A stretch of DNA of 64,000 bases from an uncultured Lachnospiraceae bacterium. GTDB lineage: Bacteria > Bacillota > Clostridia > Lachnospirales > Lachnospiraceae. The notes beneath the pieces were generated by a model, which was not told the DNA's origin, made no database searches, and saw only the letters and a program-made list of their open reading frames with translations. The DNA lies in contig CAJTPS010000006.1 of NCBI GenBank assembly GCA_910578555.1, positions 148,472-212,471 of the forward strand, written 5' to 3'. The position numbers and the translations under genes are program-made. Shown here piece after piece: positions 1 through 8,153 of this stretch; positions within the stretch are counted from its first letter, which is position 1, and every line of letters starts with the position of its first letter.

Positions 1-2
1 AA

Positions 3-266
3 CTGCAGCGGACAACGCTTTTGGACCGCAATTACCCGTATATCTATTCAAGACACAGAATACGGACGCTGCAGGACGAAGTTAAGATGATTGACCGGGC
101 GGGTATTAAGGATATGGATATTCTGAAAGGTATTCTGTCCAAATATGCGCTGGGAGGGATGACGAAAGCCAGATTGTGGTCGGAGGCAGTATACAACAGT
201 ATCTTTCTGAAGGTGATACGCAAGATGAAAGAAAATCTGGAATTCTGGGATAAACCGATGGTATGA
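3..266 (+). CDS. C-terminal end of an unrecognised protein (5' truncated by window)
   Basis: The frame is open from the window edge to a TGA at 264-266, giving at least 87 residues. A TTG at 21 could be read as a start, but the frame stays open upstream of it and no ribosome binding site is visible, so this is most likely the end of a longer gene. The tail is basic and helical in character, with many K, R and I residues and no cysteine pairs or membrane span. I do not recognise the family. Confidence 0.5.
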   Translation: MQRTTLLDRNYPYIYSRHRIRTLQDEVKMIDRAGIKDMDILKGILSKYALGGMTKARLWSEAVYNSIFLKVIRKMKENLEFWDKPMV

Positions 267-338
267 CTAATGTGGTCAATTAGAAGCGGCATAAGACGAC
301 AGAGACATCAGCAGTATTATATATAGAAAGCGGGCAGA

Positions 339-354
339 CTGCTGTGAACAGCAG
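339..354. promoter_or_regulatory. Inverted repeat upstream of tetR gene (possible operator)
   Basis: A 6-bp inverted repeat with a 4-base centre (CTGCTG-TGAA-CAGCAG) lies 57 bases before the TetR-family start codon. TetR regulators commonly bind such repeats near their own promoter. An A/T-rich stretch at 315-326 just upstream could hold a -10 element. The operator role is inference. Confidence 0.3.
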
Positions 355-410
355 GTCGGCAGCCGGCCGCGTTAAGCAAGAATGAAGAAGGAGAAGGAAA
401 CAGGAGAAAC

Positions 411-998
411 ATGGGAGAAAAATCAGCGCAGAAGAAACAATATATTCTGAATACCGCAAGATCGGTATTTGTGGAGAAAGGGTTTAAGAATGTGACGATG
501 AAGGACATCGTGGAGGCGTGTGAGATCAGCCGCGGCGGACTGTACTTGTATTTCGACAGCACGGAGCAGATTCTCATGGAGATCCTGCAGATGGAGGCGC
601 AGGAGACGGACGATGTCTTTACGGATCATATATCGGAAGAGGATACGGCGGCGGATATCCTGACCCTGTTTCTCAAGGAACAGAAGAAAGAACTGCTGCA
701 GAAAAAAAATAATTTGACCGTTGCGGTCTACGAATATTTCTTCGCACATAAATCGACTGATAAGAACAACATGCTGCACAAGCAGTTTGACGCAGGTGTC
801 AGGGTGCTGGAAAAGCTCATACAGGCCGGAATCGCCAGCGGAGAGTTCTACTGTGAGGATCCGAGAGGGGCGGCGACCAACATTATGTATGTGCTGGAGG
901 GCATGAAGATCAATGCGCAGACCTTCGGCATCACGGAGAAGATGGTGGATGAACAGCTGTTGTATATCATGCAGGGGCTGTTTGTGGAGTTTGAGTGA
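411..998 (+). CDS. TetR/AcrR family transcriptional regulator
   Basis: A 195-residue protein of normal TetR length. The N-terminal ~60 residues form the TetR DNA-binding helix-turn-helix: a helix beginning YILNTARSVF, then FKNVTMKDIVEA and the recognition helix SRGGLYLYF, a typical TetR signature. The remaining ~130 residues are the helical ligand-binding and dimer domain, for which no ligand can be named. The ATG at 411 is preceded by a good Shine-Dalgarno (AGGAG). The gene is monocistronic, ends in a strong terminator, and has an inverted repeat upstream that may be an autoregulatory operator. Target genes are unknown; the neighbour upstream is cut by the window. Confidence 0.93.
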   Translation: MGEKSAQKKQYILNTARSVFVEKGFKNVTMKDIVEACEISRGGLYLYFDSTEQILMEILQMEAQETDDVFTDHISEEDTAADILTLFLKEQKKELLQKKNNLTVAVYEYFFAHKSTDKNNMLHKQFDAGVRVLEKLIQAGIASGEFYCEDPRGAATNIMYVLEGMKINAQTFGITEKMVDEQLLYIMQGLFVEFE

Positions 999-1006
999 CA
1001 GAGAAT

Positions 1007-1044
1007 CCCGCATAGTCTGATAAAACAGACTATGCGGGTTTTTT
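1007..1044 (+). terminator. Rho-independent terminator after tetR gene
   Basis: A perfect 13-bp stem (1007-1019 with 1026-1038), a 6-base loop and a run of six T. It starts 8 bases after the TetR stop codon. Confidence 0.95.
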
Positions 1045-1099
1045 ACGGGAAATTAATCAAAAACTCTGATTGAAATGTGAGAGATTGTTTGGCATAATA

Positions 1100-1189
1100 A
1101 GAGATGGAGTTACACTAAGACAGCAAAAGACGCTGCCTAAGTGTAACTATAGCCATCTCTGGAAGAATGCAAAGAGCATGCATTCTTCC
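1100..1189 (+). promoter_or_regulatory. Structured leader of purL: two tandem perfect hairpins
   Basis: Two adjacent stem-loops lie 95-185 bases before purL. The first combines an outer stem (1100-1107 with 1153-1160), a 4-base bulge (1149-1152), an inner 9-bp stem (1108-1116 with 1140-1148) and an apical CAGC/GCTG pairing (1121-1124 with 1132-1135). The second is an 11-bp perfect stem (1161-1171 with 1179-1189) with a 7-base loop. Neither is followed by a T-run, so they are not simple terminators. I do not recognise a described purine, PRPP or guanine riboswitch core. They may be a leader RNA controlling purL or a palindromic repeat insertion. Confidence 0.5.
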
Positions 1190-1284
1190 CGTGAAATTGC
1201 AAAATGCATAGTCTAAGAGCTGCTGCGTCATGTTCCGGCATAACGAAACGTAACGGCAGGCAGTAAATTAAGGAGAAGAGCAGA

Positions 1285-4200
1285 ATGGGAAACGTAAAGC
1301 GCATTTATGTGGAGAAGAAGGAGCCTTTCGCGGTCAAGGCGAAGGAACTGCAGGAAGAGATCGGGAGTTATCTCGGAATTGACGGTGTGAAAGAGGTCCG
1401 GGTACTGATCCGCTATGATGTGGAGAATCTGTCGGAAGAGGTTTTTCTGAAAGCATGTAAGACGGTTTTTTCGGAGCCGCCGGTGGATATCTTATATGAA
1501 GAGACGATTCAGATTCCGGCAGACGGAAAGGTTTTCAGCGTGGAATACCTGCCGGGCCAGTTTGATCAGAGAGCAGATTCTGCGGTTCAGTGCGTAAAAT
1601 TTCTGAAAGAAGACGAAGAGCCGATTATCAAAACGGCAGTCACATATTTAATAACGGGCGATATATCTGATGAGGAGTTCGGAAGAATCAAGGCATACTG
1701 TATTAATCCGGTGGATTCCAGAGAAACGGATATGGTGAAACCGGACACTCTTGTCACTGTTTATGATGAGCCTGCTGACGTGGCGGTGTTTGAGAATATG
1801 CCGGAGCGGGAAGATTTTATTGATATGCCGCAGGCGGAGTTGAAAGAACTTTATGATTCCTTAGGTCTGGCCATGACTTTTAAGGATTTCTTACATATAC
1901 AGAATTATTTCGCAGGGGAAGAGAAGCGTAATCCTACCATGACGGAGATCCGCGTGCTGGATACATACTGGTCGGATCACTGCCGCCATACCACTTTTTC
2001 CACGGAATTGAAGAAAGTAGATTTTGCGGAAGGATTTTATCAGAAGCCGATTAAAGATACTTATGAGAATTATCTTGCCGTCAGGGATGAGATTTTTGCG
2101 GGTAGACAGGACAAGTTCGTCTGTCTGATGGATCTGGCGCTGATGGCTATGCGCAAGCTAAAGAAGGACGGGAAACTGGAGGATATGGAAGAGTCTGACG
2201 AGATCAATGCCTGCTCGGTGGTGGTTCCCGTGGAGATGGATTACGGCGACCGGAAGGTGACGGAGGAGTGGCTTGTCTTTTTCAAGAATGAAACCCATAA
2301 CCATCCTACGGAGATCGAGCCTTTCGGCGGAGCGGCGACGTGTCTTGGCGGCGCGATCCGTGATCCCCTGTCGGGACGCGGTTATGTGTATCAGGCGATG
2401 CGCGTGACGGGTGCGGCTGATCCTACGGTGCCGGTGTCGGAGACGCTTAAGGGCAAGCTGTCCCAGAAGAAGCTGGTGCGCGGGGCGGCGAGCGGTTATT
2501 CGTCCTACGGCAATCAGATCGGACTTGCGACCGGACTGGTCAAGGAGATTTATCATCCTGATTATGTGGCAAAGAGAATGGAGATCGGTGCGGTGATGGG
2601 TGCGGCGCCGAGAAAGAATGTCATCCGTGAGACATCTGATCCTGACGATATCATAATTCTTCTGGGCGGCAGAACCGGACGTGACGGCTGCGGCGGCGCG
2701 ACGGGCTCCTCCAAAGTACACACGGAGAGTTCCATCGAGACTTGCGGCGCGGAGGTGCAGAAGGGTAATGCACCCACGGAGCGTAAGATTCAGAGACTGT
2801 TCAGGCGCGAAGAGGTCAGCAGGCTGATCAAGAAATGTAACGATTTCGGCGCGGGCGGTGTGTCCGTGGCGATCGGCGAACTGGCGGACGGTCTTGTGGT
2901 GGACCTCGATAAAGTACCGAAGAAGTATGCGGGTCTGGACGGTACAGAACTGGCAATCTCGGAATCACAGGAGAGAATGGCGGTTGTGGTAGCGCCGAAA
3001 GACGTGGAGGCATTCTTAGGCTATGCGGCACAGGAGAATCTGGAAGCGGTAGAGGTTGCGGTCGTGACGAAAGAGCCGAGACTGGTACTTAGATGGTGCG
3101 GCAAGGAGATTGTCAATATTTCCAGAGCGTTCCTGGATACCAACGGCGCCCATCAGGAGACCGCCGTTGCGGTGGACATGCCGGAAGAAAAAGAAAACTA
3201 TCTGAAGAAGATCGCGACGCCTGCAGTTGCGGATGCGGTGGCAGCGGGGGATGTCAGGAAGGCGTGGCTGACGCTTCTGCATGATTTGAATGTGTGCTCG
3301 CAAAAAGGTCTGGTGGAGATGTTCGATGCGTCCATCGGCGCGGGCAGCGTATACATGCCTTACGGCGGTAAATACCAGTTGACGGAAACCCAGGCGATGA
3401 TTGCTAAACTGCCTGTATTAAAAGGAAAAACGGATACCGTGACGATGATGAGTTACGGTTTTGATCCTTATCTGTCCAGTTGGAGTCCATATCACGGTGC
3501 AATCTATGCCGTGACGGAGTCTATGGCGAAAATCGTGGCAAACGGCGGAGACTATAAGACGATCCGCTTTACATTCCAGGAGTATTTCAGGAGAATGAGC
3601 GAGGAGCCTGGCCGCTGGAGCCAGCCTTTTGCGGCGCTGCTTGGCGCGTATGACGCACAGATGGGATACGGACTGCCTTCCATCGGCGGCAAGGACTCCA
3701 TGTCCGGCACATTCAATGAGATTGACGTGCCGCCCACACTCGTTTCCTTTGCGGTGGATATCAGTAAACAGGGTAATATCGTGACGCCGGAGCTTAAGAA
3801 GGCGGGCAATAAGATGGTACGTTTCCATATTGCGAAGAACGAGTATGATCTTCCGTTATATGAAAATGTTATGCATGTATATGACACAATTCTGACACTT
3901 ATGTCACAGAAAAAGATTGTTTCGGCGTATGCGCTTGATGCGAAAGGCGCTGCGGCGGCGATCGGCAAGATGGCGTTTGGCAATAAACTGGGCGTGATTG
4001 TGGAGAGCTGTCTGGCTGCAGAGAAGCTTTTTGACACCGGATTGGGTGAGATTCTGGCTGAAATGCCGGCGGAGGCAGTTGCGGAACTGGCGGCAGGAGC
4101 AGAGAAGAGAGCGGCAGATGACGGGACTTGCCGCGTAAACTACACCGTTATCGGTACGGTGACTGACGAACCGGCATTTGTCTACGGCGATGTGAAGATC

Positions 4201-5136
4201 ACCATGGAGGAAGCGCTGTCCGCATGGAAGGACAAGCTGGATAAAGTCTTTCCGTATACGGCCGGAAAAGATAAGAGCGCGGTTCCATCAGAGTTGTATA
4301 AAGCCAAAGAGATCTATGTATGCAGAAATAAAGCAGCAAAGCCTACCGTGTTTATCCCGGTATTTCCGGGTACGAACTGCGAGTATGACAGCGGCGCGGC
4401 TTTTGAGCGGGCAGGCGCAGAGGTCATTACGAAGGTATTTAAGAATCTGACAGCGGAAGACATCAGGGAGAGTGTGGACGTATTTGAGCAGGCCATCGGG
4501 CAGGCACAGATCATCATGTTCCCCGGCGGATTTTCCGCAGGTGACGAGCCGGACGGTTCAGCGAAGTTTTTTGCCACCGCTTTTCAGAATGCAAAGATCA
4601 AAGAAGCGGTGAGTAAACTGTTAAATGAAAGAGACGGTCTTGCGCTGGGAATCTGCAACGGTTTTCAGGCGCTGATCAAGCTGGGACTGGTGCCTTACGG
4701 CGAGATCGTGGGACAGAAAGAGGATTCCCCTACGCTGACCTTTAACACGGTCAACCGCCATATTTCCAAGATGGCGTACCTGAAAGTAGTATCCAATAAG
4801 TCTCCGTGGTTACAGGGAGCGGTATTGGGAAATACTTATGTAAACCCGGCTTCTCATGGTGAAGGACGCTTTGTTGCGCCGAAGGAGTGGATTGACAGGC
4901 TGTTTGCAAACGGACAGGTGGCTACGCAGTACGCGGATATAGACGGTAATGTGTCGATGGATGAAGAGTGGAACATCAACGGTTCCTATGCCTCCATCGA
5001 AGGTATCACATCTCCTGACGGGCGTGTATTCGGTAAGATGGCGCATTCCGAGAGAAGAGGCGAGGGCGTTGCTGTTAATATTTACGGAGAACAGGATATG
5101 AAGATATTCGAATCCGGCGTAGCATATTTTAAATAA
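1285..5136 (+). CDS. purL: Phosphoribosylformylglycinamidine synthase, single-chain
   Basis: Catalyses the ATP- and glutamine-dependent amidation of FGAR to FGAM, the fourth step of purine synthesis, in the cytoplasm. At 1283 residues it is the long fused form, so no separate PurS or PurQ is needed. It has an N-terminal PurS-like part, two AIRS-type halves (motifs ETHNHPT and GAGGVSVA are visible) and a C-terminal class I glutamine amidotransferase from about residue 1015. That domain shows FPGTNCE, the nucleophile in LGICNGFQ and the ASHGEGRF histidine region. The ATG at 1285 follows AAGGAG. It stands alone behind a structured leader rather than in a pur operon. No frameshift or missing key residue was seen. 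Confidence 0.97.
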   Translation: MGNVKRIYVEKKEPFAVKAKELQEEIGSYLGIDGVKEVRVLIRYDVENLSEEVFLKACKTVFSEPPVDILYEETIQIPADGKVFSVEYLPGQFDQRADSAVQCVKFLKEDEEPIIKTAVTYLITGDISDEEFGRIKAYCINPVDSRETDMVKPDTLVTVYDEPADVAVFENMPEREDFIDMPQAELKELYDSLGLAMTFKDFLHIQNYFAGEEKRNPTMTEIRVLDTYWSDHCRHTTFSTELKKVDFAEGFYQKPIKDTYENYLAVRDEIFAGRQDKFVCLMDLALMAMRKLKKDGKLEDMEESDEINACSVVVPVEMDYGDRKVTEEWLVFFKNETHNHPTEIEPFGGAATCLGGAIRDPLSGRGYVYQAMRVTGAADPTVPVSETLKGKLSQKKLVRGAASGYSSYGNQIGLATGLVKEIYHPDYVAKRMEIGAVMGAAPRKNVIRETSDPDDIIILLGGRTGRDGCGGATGSSKVHTESSIETCGAEVQKGNAPTERKIQRLFRREEVSRLIKKCNDFGAGGVSVAIGELADGLVVDLDKVPKKYAGLDGTELAISESQERMAVVVAPKDVEAFLGYAAQENLEAVEVAVVTKEPRLVLRWCGKEIVNISRAFLDTNGAHQETAVAVDMPEEKENYLKKIATPAVADAVAAGDVRKAWLTLLHDLNVCSQKGLVEMFDASIGAGSVYMPYGGKYQLTETQAMIAKLPVLKGKTDTVTMMSYGFDPYLSSWSPYHGAIYAVTESMAKIVANGGDYKTIRFTFQEYFRRMSEEPGRWSQPFAALLGAYDAQMGYGLPSIGGKDSMSGTFNEIDVPPTLVSFAVDISKQGNIVTPELKKAGNKMVRFHIAKNEYDLPLYENVMHVYDTILTLMSQKKIVSAYALDAKGAAAAIGKMAFGNKLGVIVESCLAAEKLFDTGLGEILAEMPAEAVAELAAGAEKRAADDGTCRVNYTVIGTVTDEPAFVYGDVKITMEEALSAWKDKLDKVFPYTAGKDKSAVPSELYKAKEIYVCRNKAAKPTVFIPVFPGTNCEYDSGAAFERAGAEVITKVFKNLTAEDIRESVDVFEQAIGQAQIIMFPGGFSAGDEPDGSAKFFATAFQNAKIKEAVSKLLNERDGLALGICNGFQALIKLGLVPYGEIVGQKEDSPTLTFNTVNRHISKMAYLKVVSNKSPWLQGAVLGNTYVNPASHGEGRFVAPKEWIDRLFANGQVATQYADIDGNVSMDEEWNINGSYASIEGITSPDGRVFGKMAHSERRGEGVAVNIYGEQDMKIFESGVAYFK

Positions 5137-5146
5137 TGTTGATGAG

Positions 5147-5188
5147 AAAGGCCTCATGTACGGAAATCGCCCGTGCAGGAGGTCTTTT
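5147..5188 (+). terminator. Probable terminator after purL
   Basis: A long imperfect hairpin (5147-5163 with 5170-5188, G-U pairs allowed) with loop AAATCG ends in a short T-run. It begins 10 bases after the purL stop. Confidence 0.75.
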
Positions 5189-5331
5189 CGGAGCAAAGTA
5201 TAATGCACAGGGCAGCGAGTGCAAAAAGAGTAAGATGGAAAATGAAAACTTTCAATCGTGAAATTGGTATCTGCGCGCTGTCTGACACAGACTTGTCGTG
5301 TGCAGAAAACAGCGCAGAAATGAGGTAAAAT

Positions 5332-6585
5332 ATGGGAATAACAGAGCAGACAGAGAATGAGATGAATGAAGAAGCAGCAAAAGAGCATACCACTGGAACA
5401 GGTCAGAAGGCAGCGGAGCAGGCTGCAGAGGCAGCAAACGATTTCATGCGGCAGACGTATGCCTTTGCGACGGATGTGAAATTGAAAGAATGCAGGTACT
5501 GCTGTGTCATGATACCGAAGAAGGCACGGATCTGTCCTAACTGTAAATCAAAGCTCAGGAAACATACATTGGGCAAAGCGGTTGCGGCAGTTTTCGTGAT
5601 CGGGGTGATCGGCGCGGGCGGTTACGGGCTGTCTGCATATCTGGGATGGCTGCCTGATTCTGTTGTACCCGTATGGCTGGCGCAGCAAAAAAATCTGGAG
5701 GCGGTTGAGGCGACAACTGCTGTGGAGGCAGCGGAGACTGCAGCAGGTGCGAAGACCGTGGAGCCGGTGGATCTCCTGCAGCCGGATACGGCAGGAGGGC
5801 CGCAGGAGACGACGGAGCAGCCTGTCATGCCGGATACGGCAGAAGCACCGCAGAGGACAACGGATCAAAGTGTCAGACCAGAGACGACAGAAGCACCGCA
5901 GGGGACAACAGATCAGAGCGACAGGTCAGAGACGACAGAAGGGCCGCAGGAGATAACGGATCAGAGTGCCAGGCCGGAGGCGGCAGAACAGCCGGAGACA
6001 GGGAAAGGACTGACAGCAGGGAAAGATGATGCCGCTGCGGGACTTGTGCAGACGGTTAAAGATAGCGAAAACGCCGTGTCAAGAGACGAGGAAACTGACG
6101 AAACCGGGACGGCGAAGAAGGATGCGGGCGACGAAACGAAAACAGAGAGCGTATCGTCACGGGACGACGCAGCAGCACAGGACGATGAGGCGGAGCCGGA
6201 AGAGACATTTCCTGAGGAGATGGATGAAAACGAGGCGGCTTTCCGCGCCGACTGCGTGCGTAGAGGCTACAAGGAACTCCTACGGAATGAGGAGTATCTG
6301 GGCACGGCGGTCTGGCTGGAGGCGGAGGTGATCTGTCAGGTTGACGGCGGACTTTTTGACGAGAATATCTATTATTTGTGCGTGGAAGAAGAGAATGATG
6401 ATATCAGTCGTTATTATATTATCAGAGACGACAGGGCAGCGGACGAGACACTGATTCTCGAAGGCGACATGCTTACGGTATACGGACGTCTGTTCGGGAA
6501 TTGTAAGCTTCCGGCGAGTCTGGTTGAGACAAGACCGACGGTGCCGGCGATCTTCATGTTGTGCTGTGACCTGGCGGAAGAATAA
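5332..6585 (+). CDS. Zinc-ribbon membrane protein with 16-residue repeats, function unknown
   Basis: A 417-residue protein. Residues ~50-70 form a zinc ribbon (CRYC...CPNC), followed by a single membrane span at ~80-105 (VFVIGVIGAGGYG). A low-complexity acidic, Thr/Gln/Pro-rich linker contains about four 16-residue repeats (ETTEAPQGTTDQS-like, 48 bp each) near residues 147-215. The C-terminal ~100 residues look folded (YLGTAVWLEAEV, ILEGDMLTVYG), which suggests a small beta domain such as an OB-like fold. The likely topology is cytoplasmic zinc ribbon, linker and C-terminal domain outside. The ATG at 5332 has a weak GAGG site. The family is not recognised; the repeats may vary in number between strains. 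Confidence 0.75.
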   Translation: MGITEQTENEMNEEAAKEHTTGTGQKAAEQAAEAANDFMRQTYAFATDVKLKECRYCCVMIPKKARICPNCKSKLRKHTLGKAVAAVFVIGVIGAGGYGLSAYLGWLPDSVVPVWLAQQKNLEAVEATTAVEAAETAAGAKTVEPVDLLQPDTAGGPQETTEQPVMPDTAEAPQRTTDQSVRPETTEAPQGTTDQSDRSETTEGPQEITDQSARPEAAEQPETGKGLTAGKDDAAAGLVQTVKDSENAVSRDEETDETGTAKKDAGDETKTESVSSRDDAAAQDDEAEPEETFPEEMDENEAAFRADCVRRGYKELLRNEEYLGTAVWLEAEVICQVDGGLFDENIYYLCVEEENDDISRYYIIRDDRAADETLILEGDMLTVYGRLFGNCKLPASLVETRPTVPAIFMLCCDLAEE

Positions 6586-6679
6586 TGCATACGCTGCCGG
6601 TAGCGAAAATGCGATAGCGGCACCGCAGGCTGCGGCGGAATTGTGGAAGCGCAGGAAGGAAGGTCTGCTTTTTTGGGAA

Positions 6680-6708
6680 TTGAAAGGGCAGAGCGCCTGT
6701 GTTATAAT
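6680..6708 (+). promoter_or_regulatory. Sigma-A promoter for carA-carB
   Basis: TTGAAA at 6680-6685, a 17-base spacer and a perfect TATAAT at 6703-6708. The transcript would start near 6715, giving a leader of about 60 bases before carA. No PyrR-type attenuator hairpin is visible in it. Confidence 0.75.
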
Positions 6709-6774
6709 GAGTCGGTTGTGCCATAGCATATTTTAAGAGATTCACATACATTTTAGAAGGAAACAGGTGACAGA

Positions 6775-7980
6775 ATGAAGGCATTCTTAATATTGGAAGA
6801 TGGTACTGTTTTTGAGGGAACGCATATAGGCGCGCAGAAAGAGGTCATCAGCGAAATCGTGTTTAATACTTCTATGGCGGGTTATCTGGAAGTGCTGACA
6901 GATCCGTCCTACGCGGGACAGGCAGTGTGCATGACTTATCCGCTGATCGGCAATTATGGCATCTGCAGAGAGGATATGGAATCCCGCAAGGCATGGCCGG
7001 ATGGCTATATTGTCAGGGAACTTTCGCGTATCCCCAGCAATTTCAGATGTGATATGACGATTCAGGCATTTCTGGAGGAAAACGGCGTGCCGGGCATCGC
7101 GGGGATCGATACGAGGGCACTTGTGAAGCTTCTGCGTGAAAAAGGAACCATGAACGGCATGATTACAACCGACGAAAGATATCAGCTGGACGAGATTCTT
7201 CCGAGGTTAAAGGCTTATACGACGGGGAAGGTCGTAGGGCGTGTGACCTGTAAAGAGAAATATACGCTGGCTGCCGCGAAGACGCTGGCGGACAACGGTC
7301 CGGTTTCCGGCAGTTCGCAGTTTCAGAGAGAGGCTTATGAGAACGGTGTTCGCGAGAAGAAGCCGAGTATGGTGCGTGAACTGAATGGAAAAGGGTTAAA
7401 AGTGGCGCTCCTTGATCTGGGGGCCAAAGACAATATTGCGAGATCACTCGCCGCGAGAGGCTGTGAGGTGACGGTCTATCCGGCGGGCACTAAGGCGCAG
7501 GAGATCATAGACGCGAAGCCGGACGGGATCATGCTCAGCAACGGACCGGGCGACCCGAAGGAGTGTACAGGAGTGATCGACGAGATCAGGAAATTGTACG
7601 ACACGGATATCACGATCTTCGCGATCTGTCTCGGACATCAGCTGATGGCGCTTGCCACGGGGGCGGACACGTATAAGATGAAATACGGACACAGAGGCGG
7701 CAATCATCCGGTAAAGGATCTGCAGACCGGCAGAGTCTATATTTCTTCCCAGAATCACGGGTATGTCGTGGACACGGACAGACTGGACCCGCAGGTGGCG
7801 GTTGAGGCATTTGTCAATGTCAATGACGGCACCAACGAAGGGCTCTCCTATACGGGCAAAAATATCTTTACGGTGCAGTTTCATCCGGAGGCATGTCCGG
7901 GACCGCAGGACTCCGGGGATTTGTTCGACCGGTTTATTTCTATGATGCGAAACGGAGGACTGTGTGAGAAATCACACTGA
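6775..7980 (+). CDS. carA: Carbamoyl phosphate synthase, small (glutaminase) subunit
   Basis: Releases ammonia from glutamine and passes it to CarB for carbamoyl phosphate, the precursor of pyrimidines and arginine. The N-terminal CPSase domain (FEGTHIGA, ACMTYPLIGNYG-like) is followed by a class I glutamine amidotransferase. Its catalytic Cys is at about 285 (FAICLGHQ), with His 370 and Glu 372 in FHPEA. At 401 residues it is slightly longer than the ~360-380 usual size, with extra residues between the two domains (about 175-205). The ATG at 6775 follows a purine-rich AAGGAAACAGG. carB lies 173 bases downstream. Confidence 0.96.
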   Translation: MKAFLILEDGTVFEGTHIGAQKEVISEIVFNTSMAGYLEVLTDPSYAGQAVCMTYPLIGNYGICREDMESRKAWPDGYIVRELSRIPSNFRCDMTIQAFLEENGVPGIAGIDTRALVKLLREKGTMNGMITTDERYQLDEILPRLKAYTTGKVVGRVTCKEKYTLAAAKTLADNGPVSGSSQFQREAYENGVREKKPSMVRELNGKGLKVALLDLGAKDNIARSLAARGCEVTVYPAGTKAQEIIDAKPDGIMLSNGPGDPKECTGVIDEIRKLYDTDITIFAICLGHQLMALATGADTYKMKYGHRGGNHPVKDLQTGRVYISSQNHGYVVDTDRLDPQVAVEAFVNVNDGTNEGLSYTGKNIFTVQFHPEACPGPQDSGDLFDRFISMMRNGGLCEKSH

Positions 7981-7996
7981 TGTGCTGATTTCCTCC

Positions 7997-8078
7997 GTCT
8001 GAACAAGTTCAGACAGCAGATTTATGCAGGAGCGTCATAAATTTGTCTGTATGGCAAAACTTTGGAAACAAAGTTTGC
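7997..8078. repeat. Palindromic elements in the carA-carB gap
   Basis: The 173-base gap holds two clear inverted repeats: an 8-bp stem with a 2-base centre (7997-8004 with 8007-8014), and GCAAAACTTTG-GAAA-CAAAGTTTGC (8054-8064 with 8069-8078). A third weaker GCAAAG/CTTTGC pairing follows. No T-run follows either, so they probably do not separate the genes. They may be REP-like repeats, an RNA-processing hairpin, or a protein site. Confidence 0.5.
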
Positions 8079-8153
8079 AAAGTTGAGATTTGCGGCTTTG
8101 CGGTAGCAAAGTCATGCCACTTGTCGCGAAAACGCTCCGGAATGGAGAATACA

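Noticed and set aside
8043..8153. N-terminal extension of CarB
   Set aside because: Runs over palindromes and has no site; ATG 8154 with GGAGAA matches the family start.
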